Assembly (NCBI GenBank): GCA_938003885.1
Contig: CALKWT010000189.1
Coordinates: forward strand, 1 to 16,155
Direction of reading: 5' to 3'
Length of the DNA stretch: 16,155 nucleotides
From: an uncultured Balneolaceae bacterium
Lineage (GTDB): Bacteria; Bacteroidota; Rhodothermia; Balneolales; Balneolaceae
In this document: positions 1 through 7,764 of the stretch, in pieces
Position numbering within the stretch: the first letter of the stretch is position 1
Layout: each line of letters opens with the position of its first letter
Made by a program: the position numbers and the translations under genes
Notes under the pieces: model-generated
Seen by the model: only the letters and a program-made list of their open reading frames with translations
Databases searched by the model: none
What the model was told of the DNA's origin: nothing

Positions 1-1406
1 TTATGGCCCGGGAGGAGGGAATCTCTGTGGATGTGGCGCGGTTTGAGGAGCTGATGGATCAGCAGAGAAAAAGGGCCCGGGAATCGGGCCGGTTTGGCGT
101 CGTCACGGGCAATGGTGAGAACTGGAGATGGCTTGATGGCCAGAAAGAGGATTTTGAATTTACCGGATACGACCTGACCGAAGATGAAGTGGTCGTCCGG
201 GCATTTAAAAAGAGTGGGGAGAAGGGAATGCTGCTTCTGAACCGTTCCCCGTTCTATGCAGAGTCGGGGGGACAGATCGCAGATACGGGTTCTCTGATAA
301 AGGGGGATCAGATCCTCTCCATCACAGATGTTCAGAAATCTCCCGAGGGATACATCCACTATACGGACAACCTGGCCGATGATATGGATCTGAGCGGGCA
401 ATGGATTGCAAAGGTGGACAGGCAACGACGCCGGGAAATTGAGAAACATCACTCAGCCACCCACTTGATGCACGCCGCAATGCGAGAAGTACTCGGCACC
501 CATGTTACACAGAAAGGGTCTCTTGTGGAGCCCTCTCGCCTGCGGTTTGACTTCTCTCACTTTGAAGCCGTCTCTCCGGAGAAACTGGATGCAAGTGAGC
601 AGAGGGTGAATGAAAAAATTATGGAGAATATCGCGCTCACTGAAGAGCGTGAAGTTCCGCTGGAAGAAGCTAAAAAGCGAGACGTGATGATGCTTTTTGG
701 TGAAAAATATGGTGAGCATGTTCGTATTGTCACTTTTGATCCCGGTTTCTCATCCGAATTATGCGGTGGTACTCATGTCTCTGCAACAGGAAACATCGGC
801 TACTTCCGGTTCACTACAGAAACCAGTGTGGCAGCAGGTGTGAGAAGGGTGGAGGCCGTGGCTGGTGAGGCTGCAGACGCCCTTCTGCGTGAAGAAAAAC
901 ACCGTCTGGGGAACATCACCCGGCTGCTGGGCAATCAGAATGACCCGGAAGAAGAGATTCAGAATCTGATTGAGAAAACGAAACAACTTGAAAAGGAGTT
1001 GAAAGCTCTTCATCAGAAACAGGCTGCCGAAAACCTCAACGATTTTCTGAACAATGCGGTAGAAGTTGAAGGGATAGAGTATGTGACCGGGGAACTGGAG
1101 AATGTATCTATGGACGATCTTAAACAAATGGGGTATCAGTCTTTACAGAAGAAATCTGAAAAAACTGTAACTGTTCTTGCCTCTGTGGACGAAGAGGAAC
1201 GGAAAGTTTATCTAATGGTATCTGTTACCGACGATCTGGTCGGTAAAGGTGCACATGCAGGGAAACTTGTATCCGACCTTGGAAAACTTGTAGGAGGAGG
1301 GGGCGGCGGCCAGCCTGGACTGGCCACGGCAGGAGGAAGATTTCCTGAGAAAACCGAAGAGGTCTTTTCGCATGCCCGCGAGTGGATTAAAGGTCAAAAA
1401 TTATAA
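1..1406 (+). CDS. alaS: Alanyl-tRNA synthetase, C-terminal part (5' end outside window)
   Basis: This is the C-terminal half of the enzyme that charges tRNA-Ala with alanine in the cytoplasm. The frame is open at the window edge. The ATG at position 3 is an internal methionine, because catalytic and tRNA-binding domains of roughly 400 residues should lie upstream. Counting from that Met, the editing domain is visible: an HxxxH pair at residues 150-154 and CGGTH at 254-258 supply the expected zinc ligands for hydrolysing mischarged Ser- or Gly-tRNA. A coiled-coil-like charged stretch follows (about 310-345). The last 60 or so residues form the DHHA1/C-Ala domain, with a six-glycine run before QPGLATAGGR. 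It ends in TAA at 1404-1406. No GC-rich terminator hairpin separates it from pdhA 85 nt downstream, so read-through is possible. The family assignment is secure. Confidence 0.96.
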   Translation, partial: MAREEGISVDVARFEELMDQQRKRARESGRFGVVTGNGENWRWLDGQKEDFEFTGYDLTEDEVVVRAFKKSGEKGMLLLNRSPFYAESGGQIADTGSLIKGDQILSITDVQKSPEGYIHYTDNLADDMDLSGQWIAKVDRQRRREIEKHHSATHLMHAAMREVLGTHVTQKGSLVEPSRLRFDFSHFEAVSPEKLDASEQRVNEKIMENIALTEEREVPLEEAKKRDVMMLFGEKYGEHVRIVTFDPGFSSELCGGTHVSATGNIGYFRFTTETSVAAGVRRVEAVAGEAADALLREEKHRLGNITRLLGNQNDPEEEIQNLIEKTKQLEKELKALHQKQAAENLNDFLNNAVEVEGIEYVTGELENVSMDDLKQMGYQSLQKKSEKTVTVLASVDEEERKVYLMVSVTDDLVGKGAHAGKLVSDLGKLVGGGGGGQPGLATAGGRFPEKTEEVFSHAREWIKGQKL

Positions 1407-1491
1407 ATTGACTTCTCTGATTCTGTAAACTTCTGATATTTTAGGTATATTTCTAAACTGAAAAAAAAGAAGAACACTTTTACATTTAGAT

Positions 1492-2592
1492 ATGGCAAAT
1501 AAAAAACAAGAAACTGTGTTTACTCCGATTGGGTTGAGTAGCGACAACACAGGTAAAGTAGAAATATCTGTTGACCTGCCTGAACCAACCGTTAAGAATC
1601 ACAAGGATTTGGGATTATCGGAAGAGGATGTGGTAGTCATGTTCGAACAGATGTATTTGCAGAGACGTTTCGAAGAGCGCGCCATGCAGATGTATCAAAA
1701 GGGAAAGTTTGGCGGATTCTTACATCTATATATCGGACAGGAAGCGATTTCAACCGGAACGGTATTCGCCCTGGATGATGAAGATGATATTATCACCGCT
1801 TACAGGGATCACGGATGGGGACTTGTGCGTGGTATCTCTGCGAAATCAGGAATGGCAGAACTGTACGGCAAGGCGACCGGATGTTCCAAAGGAAAGGGCG
1901 GATCTATGCACTTTGTGAATACCGAGCAAAATTTCTGGGGTGGTCACGGAATTGTGGGCGGCCATATCCCTCTTGGCGGAGGCCTTGCGTTTGCAAATAA
2001 ATATAACGGCAACAACAAGATCAGTGCTACTTTCTTCGGGGATGGTGCAGTGGATCAGGGAGTTCTCCATGAAACTCTGAATATGAGCCAGCTCTGGAAA
2101 TTACCTGCAATCTATGTCGTGGAGAACAACGGCTATTCAATGGGTACATCCGTACGACGGCACACGGTGGGTGAAATTTATGAACGTGCCAAAGGATATG
2201 GCATGAAACATGCCGTATTTAACGGAATGGACGCTTTTACTGTGTATGAAAACATGAAAAAGATCGCAGACGATGTACGCGAAACCAGTGAACCGTGGTT
2301 TGTGGAAATCCGCACCTACAGATATCGAGGCCACTCTATGTCGGATCCTCAGAAATACCGAACCAAGGATGAGCTTGAAGCGTATCAGAAAAATGACCCG
2401 ATAGAACGGATCAAGAAATACATCCTGGAGGAGAAAATCCTTACCAATGACGAAGTGGACGAAATTATACAGCGCGTTGAACAAGAAGTGCTGGACGCTG
2501 TGGATTTTGCCGAGGAATCTCCGTTCCCCGAGCCAGAGGCGCTCTACGAGGATATGTTTGCAGGCACGCCATTTATCCACGACAAACAGTAA
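1492..2592 (+). CDS. pdhA: Pyruvate dehydrogenase E1 component, alpha subunit
   Basis: This is the thiamine-diphosphate-binding alpha subunit (366 aa) of the heterotetrameric E1, which decarboxylates pyruvate and passes the acetyl group to lipoyl-E2. The ThDP motif is present: GDG at residues 183-185 and the closing Asn at 212-213 in the ENNGYSMGT segment. The conserved YRGHSMSDP loop lies at about 278-286. An N-terminal extension of about 40 residues precedes the core. The ATG at 1492 has no clear Shine-Dalgarno and lies in an A/T-rich leader, as is common in Bacteroidetes-like bacteria. The E1 beta gene starts 39 nt after the stop. A branched-chain 2-oxoacid E1 is the main alternative. PDH is preferred because of the overall resemblance to pyruvate-type E1 alpha and the linked E2, but substrate specificity is inferred. 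Confidence 0.93.
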   Translation: MANKKQETVFTPIGLSSDNTGKVEISVDLPEPTVKNHKDLGLSEEDVVVMFEQMYLQRRFEERAMQMYQKGKFGGFLHLYIGQEAISTGTVFALDDEDDIITAYRDHGWGLVRGISAKSGMAELYGKATGCSKGKGGSMHFVNTEQNFWGGHGIVGGHIPLGGGLAFANKYNGNNKISATFFGDGAVDQGVLHETLNMSQLWKLPAIYVVENNGYSMGTSVRRHTVGEIYERAKGYGMKHAVFNGMDAFTVYENMKKIADDVRETSEPWFVEIRTYRYRGHSMSDPQKYRTKDELEAYQKNDPIERIKKYILEEKILTNDEVDEIIQRVEQEVLDAVDFAEESPFPEPEALYEDMFAGTPFIHDKQ

Positions 2593-2631
2593 AAGACAAG
2601 ATTAACAGCTAACGAAAGATATTTAAAGAAT

Positions 2632-3612
2632 ATGGCAGTTTTACAATTCAGAGAAGCGATCCGTGAGGCTCTCGATGAAGAGATGGAGCGTGATGAGAAC
2701 GTATTCATTATGGGTGAAGAGGTCGCCGAATATAACGGAGCTTACAAGGTAAGTGAAGGCCTGCTGGATAAGTATGGATTCAAACGGGTAATTGATACGC
2801 CAATTTCCGAGCTCGGTTTCGCTGGTATTGGTGTCGGAGCTGCAATGAAAGGCCTTCGGCCGGTTGTGGAGTTCATGACCTTCAACTTTGCAGTATTGGC
2901 GGCGGATCAGATACTGAACCACGCTTCCAAAGTCCGATATATGCTTGGAGGACAAGCAAGTGTGCCGATTGTATTTCGTGGCCCCAACGGTTCGGCAGGC
3001 CAGTTGGCCGCCACCCATTCGGTTGCCTACGATTCGATGTATGCACAGTTTCCGGGCCTCTCTGTGATCTATCCCTCAGAACCGGATGATGCCAAGGGGT
3101 TGCTTAAATCAGCTATCCGAAATGAAGATCCGGTGATTTTCATGGAATCGGAGCAGATGTACGGCCTGAGGGGTGAAGTTTCCGAAGAGGAGGACTATCT
3201 CATCCCGATCGGTAAGGCAAAAGTAAAGCGGGAAGGGTCAGATGTAACCATTGTCGCCACTGGTAAGATGTATCATATCGCAAAGCAGGCTGCTGATCAG
3301 CTATCCAAAGATGGCGTAGAAGCAGAAATCATTGATCCCAGAACCATTAAGCCATTTGATATTGAGACCGTGGTAAAATCGGTAAAAAAAACCAACCGAT
3401 GTGTCATTGTCGATGAATCACATCCCTTCGGAGGCCTGGCATCAGAAGTGGGTTTCTTGATTCAGAGGGAAGCGTTCGACTATCTGGATGCTCCGGTGCA
3501 ACGGGTTACCCTGCCGGATGTCTGTGCTCCGTTCAGCAAGCCACTCTTTGATCTCTGGCTGCCCGATGCAAAAAGAGTGATTGAAGCGGTCAACACGGTT
3601 GCCTACAGATAA
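2632..3612 (+). CDS. pdhB: Pyruvate dehydrogenase E1 component, beta subunit
   Basis: This is the beta subunit (326 aa) that pairs with PdhA to form the E1 alpha2-beta2 decarboxylase. It starts with the family-typical MAVLQFREAIREALDEEM. The transketolase-like pyrimidine-binding domain (about 1-180) holds GEEVAEYNGAYKVSEGL and the DTPISELGFAGIGVGAA segment, whose Glu is expected to activate ThDP. The C-terminal transketolase domain (about 195-315) contains DPRTIKPFD and the VIVDESHPFGGLASEV segment. Length and start agree with the family. It is 39 nt downstream of pdhA and clearly co-oriented. A 121-nt gap to the E2 gene holds only a 4-bp GCCG/CGGC inverted repeat, which is too weak to call. 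No frameshifts or missing motifs were seen. Confidence 0.94.
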   Translation: MAVLQFREAIREALDEEMERDENVFIMGEEVAEYNGAYKVSEGLLDKYGFKRVIDTPISELGFAGIGVGAAMKGLRPVVEFMTFNFAVLAADQILNHASKVRYMLGGQASVPIVFRGPNGSAGQLAATHSVAYDSMYAQFPGLSVIYPSEPDDAKGLLKSAIRNEDPVIFMESEQMYGLRGEVSEEEDYLIPIGKAKVKREGSDVTIVATGKMYHIAKQAADQLSKDGVEAEIIDPRTIKPFDIETVVKSVKKTNRCVIVDESHPFGGLASEVGFLIQREAFDYLDAPVQRVTLPDVCAPFSKPLFDLWLPDAKRVIEAVNTVAYR

Positions 3613-3733
3613 GTCCGAAATTTACTTGATTGTAGAGTGTTATTTTACATAGATTCTAAATCAACAGGTTACCCAGGCCGTTTCATTTCGGCAAATCCAT
3701 ACATAAATTTTTTAACAACGATCAAAATCCGAT

Positions 3734-4990
3734 ATGGCTATAAAAATTGAGATGCCCAAACTTAGCGATACCATGGAAGAAGGTGTTATCGCAAAGTGGA
3801 ATATTAAAGAAGGCGATAAGGTAAGCGCCGGCGATATCATTGCCGAAGTTGAAACTGACAAAGCGACCATGGAAGTGGAGACGTTTGATGAAGGTACGGT
3901 GTTGAAAATATTGGTAGAGGAAGGGGATGCCATCCCACTGGGCGGTCTCATGGCCGTTATTGGCGATGAAGGTGAGAATATAGACGATATTCTGGCAGAG
4001 ACCGATGCAGGTTCTGGCGAGGTTTCAACAGCTGATTCCGATGAAGACACTGAGAAAGCGGAAGATAGCTCCTCCTCAGAGAGTGAAGAAGCAGAAGAGA
4101 AAGCAGAACCCAAAGAGACAGCAAGCGATAAAAGCAGCTCCTCTGATGATGGCAGAATTAAAGCTTCTCCTTTGGCCAAGAAAATGGCCGAAGAAAAAGG
4201 AATCGATCTGAGTGATGTGGATGGTTCCGGGCCTGATGGAAGGATTGTCAAAAAGGATATCGAAAACTATACTCCTTCTGCTTCTGCTCCCTCAGCATCT
4301 TTCGCATCGGAAGAATCTGAGGATATCAGAGTTTCTCAGATGAGAAAAACGATCGCCAGAAGGCTCTCTGAAAGCAAGTTTACCAGCCCGCATTTCTATG
4401 TCACTGTAGATATCGATATGGAAGCGGCCATGGAAGCCCGAAAGGGGATCAATGAGATCAGCGATGTGAAAATTTCATTCAATGATATTATTGTGAAAGC
4501 CTGCTCCGTCGCTCTACGTCGCCATCCATCCATCAATTCATCCTGGATGGAGGATGTGATCCGCCAGCACGGTGATGTAAATATTGCGATTGCTGTTGCG
4601 GTGGAGGATGGTTTGATGACTCCTGTCATTCGTCACGCCGACAAAAAGTCACTTCGTCAGATCTCTGCTGAAACACGCGAACTTGCTGGACTTTCGAGAG
4701 ACCGGAAGTTACAGCCTGAGCAGATGCAGGACAGTACATTCACCATAAGTAACCTGGGAATGTTTGGCATTGAGGAGTTTACAGCCATCATCAATCCGCC
4801 AAATGCAAGTATCCTTGCAGTAGGTGCCATCCGTGATGAAGCGGTCGTAAAGAACGGAGAAATCGTGGCGGGTAAGAGAATGAAAGTAACCCTTTCGAAC
4901 GACCACCGCGTAGTGGATGGAGCGAGTGCCGCCGAATTTTTAAGTACGGTGCGTTCCTTGCTTGAAAACCCACTGGCTATGCTGCTGTAA
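3734..4990 (+). CDS. pdhC: Dihydrolipoyl acetyltransferase (PDH E2) with one lipoyl domain
   Basis: This is the core acetyltransferase of the pyruvate dehydrogenase complex (418 aa). The N-terminal lipoyl domain (about 1-80) carries the lipoylation site ETDKATMEVE with Lys43. A Ser/Glu/Asp-rich flexible linker (about 90-140) follows; it is very acidic rather than the Ala/Pro-rich type of E. coli. The peripheral-subunit-binding domain spans about 141-180 (KASPLAKKMAEEKGID...GRIVKKDIE). The catalytic domain starts near 195 and ends with the DHRVVDG motif, giving catalytic His391 and Asp395. Only one lipoyl domain is present. The gene follows pdhA-pdhB and is closed by a strong terminator. The E3 gene (lpd) is not in this window. 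A 2-oxoglutarate or branched-chain E2 is the alternative and is less likely. Confidence 0.94.
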   Translation: MAIKIEMPKLSDTMEEGVIAKWNIKEGDKVSAGDIIAEVETDKATMEVETFDEGTVLKILVEEGDAIPLGGLMAVIGDEGENIDDILAETDAGSGEVSTADSDEDTEKAEDSSSSESEEAEEKAEPKETASDKSSSSDDGRIKASPLAKKMAEEKGIDLSDVDGSGPDGRIVKKDIENYTPSASAPSASFASEESEDIRVSQMRKTIARRLSESKFTSPHFYVTVDIDMEAAMEARKGINEISDVKISFNDIIVKACSVALRRHPSINSSWMEDVIRQHGDVNIAIAVAVEDGLMTPVIRHADKKSLRQISAETRELAGLSRDRKLQPEQMQDSTFTISNLGMFGIEEFTAIINPPNASILAVGAIRDEAVVKNGEIVAGKRMKVTLSNDHRVVDGASAAEFLSTVRSLLENPLAMLL

Positions 4991-5020
4991 GCTTTAACAG
5001 AAAGATCATTTATACTATTT

Positions 5021-5060
5021 AAAAGCGTCTGGAAAGTAAATTTTCAGACGCTTTTTTTTT
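5021..5060 (+). terminator. Intrinsic terminator of the pdh genes
   Basis: A perfect 11-bp inverted repeat (AAAAGCGTCTG / CAGACGCTTTT) surrounds an A/T-rich loop and runs directly into nine T residues. It begins 30 nt after the E2 stop codon. This is a textbook rho-independent terminator. The A-run on the 5' side could also let it work on the opposite strand. Confidence 0.93.
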
Positions 5061-5118
5061 GAGATTTTTTCGGGGTCCTGTTCCCGGGCATCTGAGCCTC
5101 TCTATTATCTCGATGTAG

Positions 5119-5401
5119 TTGGTCTTTCACAAAAGAGATTTTATAATAGTACATGCTGGTCAGGATGGTGGATACAATCGATCCAATGCAATTGTTGGAG
5201 TGAGCGAGTATAAGAGCCCTTTTGATGATGTTTCTCATTGGCAACAATAGACTGGCGGCGGCCTATCTTGGCAAAGCATACCCTGGCCAGCCCGGGTTGA
5301 GTAATGTACAGATTGTTATCTCAGACGATGGCGGAAACTCCTGGAACGAGCCTCACGCCATCTTTTTTTCCGGCAGCCAATGGGGGTACATGCTCAGATG
5401 A
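5119..5401 (+). pseudogene. Frameshifted relic of an Asp-box (sialidase/BNR-like) protein
   Basis: Two short plus-strand reading frames look protein-like but are out of phase. The first (5119-5250) reads through HAGQDGGYNRSNAIVGVSEY and stops at TAG 5248. The second (from about 5237 to TGA 5399) reads NRLAAAYLGKAYPGQPGLS and then QIVISDDGGNSWNEPHAIFF. SDDGGNSW, encoded at 5321-5344, matches the Asp-box consensus SxDxGxxW found in sialidases and other BNR-type beta-propellers. A one-base shift near 5237 would join the two frames. No start codon context, signal peptide or long frame is present, so this is at most a decayed internal fragment. The Asp-box is visible in sequence. The link between the two halves and the family name are inference. 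Confidence 0.45.
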
Positions 5402-5640
5402 GTGGCCGGGCCGGAAGGCAGCCTGCAATTCAAAACTTGTCTTAGCAGATTCAACATTCGCTCATTTATCGGTCGCGGATGGAAGGGGAAGGGGCAGAAG
5501 GGCTGTGTATTGTTAGAAGAATTTATTTTTTCAGGGGCTATCATATGATAATAAAATATGTGTAATTTTGTGATCTTTGGAAAAAATCATTATCCGTCCG
5601 GTAAATTTTATTACGACAGACTATGCGGAGGGTAATCACA
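5402..5640. other. Non-coding stretch after the Asp-box relic
   Basis: No gene, RNA or repeat is recognised here. The part nearest the relic has short open stretches in all three plus frames, none with a family resemblance, which would fit further decay of the same gene. The later part is A/T-rich and leads into the speD promoter region. Confidence 0.4.
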
Positions 5641-5644
5641 TCCA

Positions 5645-5677
5645 TTTGTCATTTTTCCTAACTACAACATAGTTTTA
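5645..5677 (+). promoter_or_regulatory. Possible Bacteroidetes-type promoter for speD
   Basis: TTTG at 5645-5648 is followed after 21 nt by TAGTTTTA at 5670-5677. This resembles the Bacteroidetes housekeeping promoter (TTTG, about 19 nt, TAnnTTTG). It lies 22 nt upstream of the chosen speD ATG. The spacer is 2 nt long and the last base of the -7 box differs, so this is suggestive only. Confidence 0.35.
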
Positions 5678-5699
5678 ATTTATCTATCAGGTGCAGCGT

Positions 5700-6104
5700 A
5701 TGGAAGCATTAGGCCGGCAGATCCTTGTTGAGTTTTATGATTGTGATCAATCAAAACTGAATGATGTGAAATTTATTGAAACTGCACTTTTAGAAGCTGC
5801 AGTGGCTGCCCGTGCAACCATCATTTCACACAGTTTCCACAAATTCAGCCCGCACGGAGTAAGTGGTGTTGTCGTTATTGCAGAATCCCATATTGCCATT
5901 CACACATGGCCTGAATACAGGTATGCTGCGGTGGATATCTTTACATGCGGGGAGACCATAGATCCGTGGGTTATACAAGAAATTTTGAAAGAGAGTTTTG
6001 ACTCCAAAAACGTCTCCAGTATGGAGATGAAGCGGGGTCTCTTTAAAGTGCCTGAAGGTGAGAAGCTTCTTTTCAAGCCTGCTGAAAACTTTGAACCCAA
6101 TTAA
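5700..6104 (+). CDS. speD: S-adenosylmethionine decarboxylase proenzyme, prokaryotic class
   Basis: This pyruvoyl enzyme decarboxylates S-adenosylmethionine to make the aminopropyl donor for spermidine-type polyamines. The proenzyme (134 aa) cleaves itself at the Glu-Ser bond in AESHIAIHTWPEYRYAAVD; the new N-terminal Ser becomes the pyruvoyl group. A GTG nine bases upstream (5691) is in frame. Starting at ATG 5700 puts the processing Ser at 63, a catalytic His at 68 and a catalytic Cys at 83, exactly the numbering known for the Thermotoga maritima enzyme, so ATG 5700 is preferred. The length fits the short bacterial/archaeal class (SpeH-like), not the long E. coli SpeD. It heads a cluster with a pyruvoyl arginine decarboxylase and an aminopropyltransferase, though a 248-nt structured spacer follows it. 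Confidence 0.95.
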   Translation: MEALGRQILVEFYDCDQSKLNDVKFIETALLEAAVAARATIISHSFHKFSPHGVSGVVVIAESHIAIHTWPEYRYAAVDIFTCGETIDPWVIQEILKESFDSKNVSSMEMKRGLFKVPEGEKLLFKPAENFEPN

Positions 6105-6133
6105 TAAAGGCCTCCCGAACCAGAGAGGTTGAA

Positions 6134-6291
6134 CGGTTTCAGCGACCGGGAATACATCAACGAAACATTGCATCCTATTCCGGGATGTTCAGTCCCAAGG
6201 CTGAGACCGCATAAAATCGCACCACTTATTTATTCACCAACAGGCGTGCCGGGTCAGTCCGCCGATAAGCCGTGAGGACTGGCGCGAAACA
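6134..6291 (+). ncRNA. Candidate structured leader RNA between speD and the arginine decarboxylase gene
   Basis: The 248-nt gap holds several inverted repeats. Three short helices lie end to end with no base between them: CGGT 6134-6137 with ACCG 6145-6148, GGAAT 6149-6153 with ATTCC 6177-6181, and GGGA 6182-6185 with TCCC 6193-6196. A stronger hairpin pairs 6253-6260 with 6276-6283 (8 bp, one G-U) around a 15-nt loop. CAGTCC occurs twice (6190-6195 and 6255-6260), and both copies are complementary to the single GGACTG at 6276-6281, so alternative folds are possible. The 7-mer CGAAACA is repeated at 6161 and 6285. It matches no riboswitch class I can recall. The pairings are seen in sequence; an RNA function is inference. 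Confidence 0.35.
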
Positions 6292-6352
6292 ATTTTTCTA
6301 AACTCAATACAACCTACTCACTATTTATTCAACCCAATAATATTTTAAAGAT

Positions 6353-6829
6353 ATGATGGTAAAAACTCCTACGATATATACACTTGTTAAAGGTGCTGCA
6401 GAAGGGCGAACCCGATTGAACGCTTTTGACAAGGCGCTACTTGAAGCGGGTGTTGGGGACACCAACCTGATGCGAATGAGCAGTATCCTGCCTCCATCCG
6501 CCAGGCGCGTCTCCATCAAGGATATTCAACTTCCTAAAGGTGGGCTGATTCCACTTGCGTATGCCGTGATCGATGGGACAACTCCGGGGCGGTATATCTC
6601 TGCTGCAGTATCCGTGGGAATCCCTGAAGATCCGAATGAACCGGGTGTCATCATGGAGTTTGAAGACCACGCTCCGCTGGCCACAGTACAAGAGATAGTC
6701 GATCAAATGGTGGTGGATGCCTTTGAATACAGAAACCGCGCACTAAAAGAGATTCAAACCATTGGGATTGAACACAAAGTGGAACGTTGTGCAAGTGTTT
6801 TTGCAGGACTTGTACTCTGGTACGATTAA
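6353..6829 (+). CDS. pdaD: Pyruvoyl-dependent arginine decarboxylase
   Basis: This 158-aa protein matches the PvlArgDC family, which converts arginine to agmatine and CO2 with a self-generated pyruvoyl cofactor instead of PLP. The self-cleavage site is the Ser43-Ser44 bond in MRMSSILPPSA, which would give a short beta chain and an alpha chain starting at Ser44. The conserved GRYISAAVSVGIPED and VIMEFEDHA segments, the latter with the Glu expected to help catalysis, lie at about 79-107. It begins with two consecutive ATG codons (6353 and 6356); either could be the start. It sits between the SAM decarboxylase and the aminopropyltransferase, which fits agmatine production for polyamine synthesis. 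The related pyruvoyl histidine and aspartate decarboxylases are different proteins and fit less well. Confidence 0.93.
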   Translation: MMVKTPTIYTLVKGAAEGRTRLNAFDKALLEAGVGDTNLMRMSSILPPSARRVSIKDIQLPKGGLIPLAYAVIDGTTPGRYISAAVSVGIPEDPNEPGVIMEFEDHAPLATVQEIVDQMVVDAFEYRNRALKEIQTIGIEHKVERCASVFAGLVLWYD

Positions 6830-6856
6830 GAAGGAGACAAACAGGAGCTGAAGATC

Positions 6857-7708
6857 ATGCCTTTACAGTACAATGAATTTTACAACAAGAACACCGGTCT
6901 CACCATCGGTGTAGAAAAGCTGCTTTTCTCCAGACAATCAGAGTATCAGCTGGTGGAGGTCTATGAGACCGATACGTGGGGTAACCTGTTGACCATCGAC
7001 GGAATGGTCATGCTGAGTGAACGGGATGAATTTGTCTATCATGAAATGCTGGCACACGTTGCGATGTTCTCTCACCCTGCGCCGAAGAGGGTTCTGATTA
7101 TCGGGGGTGGTGATGGCGGGACAGCCAGGGAGGTGCTCAAGCATCCTTCTGTTACCCGGGTGGATATGGTTGAGATCGATAAAACGGTTGTCGATGCCTC
7201 TAAACAGTTTTTCCCCGGTGTGGGCGCATTTGATGATTCCAGGTTACATGTTATTTATGAGGACGGTATCCAGTTTGTCAAAGCAGTCAAAGAGCCGTAC
7301 GACATCCTTATTATCGATGGTTCGGATCCTGTCGGCCCTGCTGAGGGCCTTTTCAGCCAGGAGTTCTACAAGGCTTGTAAAAGTGCCCTTACCAAAGATG
7401 GTATTCTGACAACTCAGACAGAGACGCCCTGGGTTGAATCGTACCACCCGGCGATGAGAAAGGTGTTTGGTGCTCTGTCAGAACTTTTCCCAATTTCTGC
7501 GATGTACCTCAGCTCGATACCGCTCTATCCAGCCGGTCTCTGGTCGATGGGTTATGCTTCCAACTCTCAGGATCCCTTGTCAGAAGATATCCAAACCCGC
7601 CACCAGGTTGAGGAGAAAGAGATTCTTCAGGGACTGAAATACTATAACCCGGATGTGCACAGAGCGGCTTTTGCCCTTCCCAATTTTGTTAGAAAAATTA
7701 TCGAATAA
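6857..7708 (+). CDS. speE: Spermidine synthase-type aminopropyltransferase
   Basis: This 283-aa enzyme transfers the aminopropyl group from decarboxylated SAM to an amine acceptor. The dcSAM-binding Rossmann motif is VLIIGGGDGGTAREVLKH (about 79-96). The acidic loop VEIDKTVVDASKQFFP (105-120) and the catalytic IIDGSDPVGPAEGLFSQEFY (152-171, with Asp154 and Asp157) follow, then TQTETPW. Length and order agree with bacterial SpeE. It starts 27 nt after the arginine decarboxylase stop, with CAGGAG placed 10 nt before the ATG, so the two genes are very likely co-transcribed. The acceptor cannot be read from motifs. Putrescine is usual for the family, but the neighbouring arginine decarboxylase and the lack of a linked agmatinase make agmatine a serious candidate. 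Confidence 0.94.
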   Translation: MPLQYNEFYNKNTGLTIGVEKLLFSRQSEYQLVEVYETDTWGNLLTIDGMVMLSERDEFVYHEMLAHVAMFSHPAPKRVLIIGGGDGGTAREVLKHPSVTRVDMVEIDKTVVDASKQFFPGVGAFDDSRLHVIYEDGIQFVKAVKEPYDILIIDGSDPVGPAEGLFSQEFYKACKSALTKDGILTTQTETPWVESYHPAMRKVFGALSELFPISAMYLSSIPLYPAGLWSMGYASNSQDPLSEDIQTRHQVEEKEILQGLKYYNPDVHRAAFALPNFVRKIIE

Positions 7709-7722
7709 AACAGATTACCCAT

Positions 7723-7764
7723 GATAAATCCGGGCCTTGGTAAATACATACAGGGCCCGGTATC
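7723..7764. terminator. Hairpin downstream of speE, likely terminator
   Basis: A 7-bp G/C stem (CCGGGCC 7730-7736 with GGCCCGG 7754-7760) encloses a 17-nt loop. GATA 7723-7726 and TATC 7761-7764 can extend it across a 3-nt bulge. It lies 15 nt after the speE stop, the usual place for a terminator. No T-run follows directly; the nearest is at about 7796-7804, so an intrinsic terminator is not certain. Confidence 0.5.

Noticed and set aside
3674..3693. GCCG/CGGC inverted repeat in the pdhB to E2 gap
   Set aside because: Only four base pairs around an 8-nt loop with no T-run; it is no stronger than chance.
3712..4251. Minus-strand 179-codon Ser-rich open frame over the E2 gene
   Set aside because: It is the antisense shadow of the acidic Ser/Glu linker and lipoyl domain of E2, whose motifs are unambiguous.
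6199..6206. GGCTGAGA, which resembles the conserved core of the TPP riboswitch
   Set aside because: The partner motif (ACCTGAT followed by GGNTAATNCC) is absent, the P1 GGGGTGC/GGGA pairing is not found, and the downstream genes are polyamine, not thiamine, genes.
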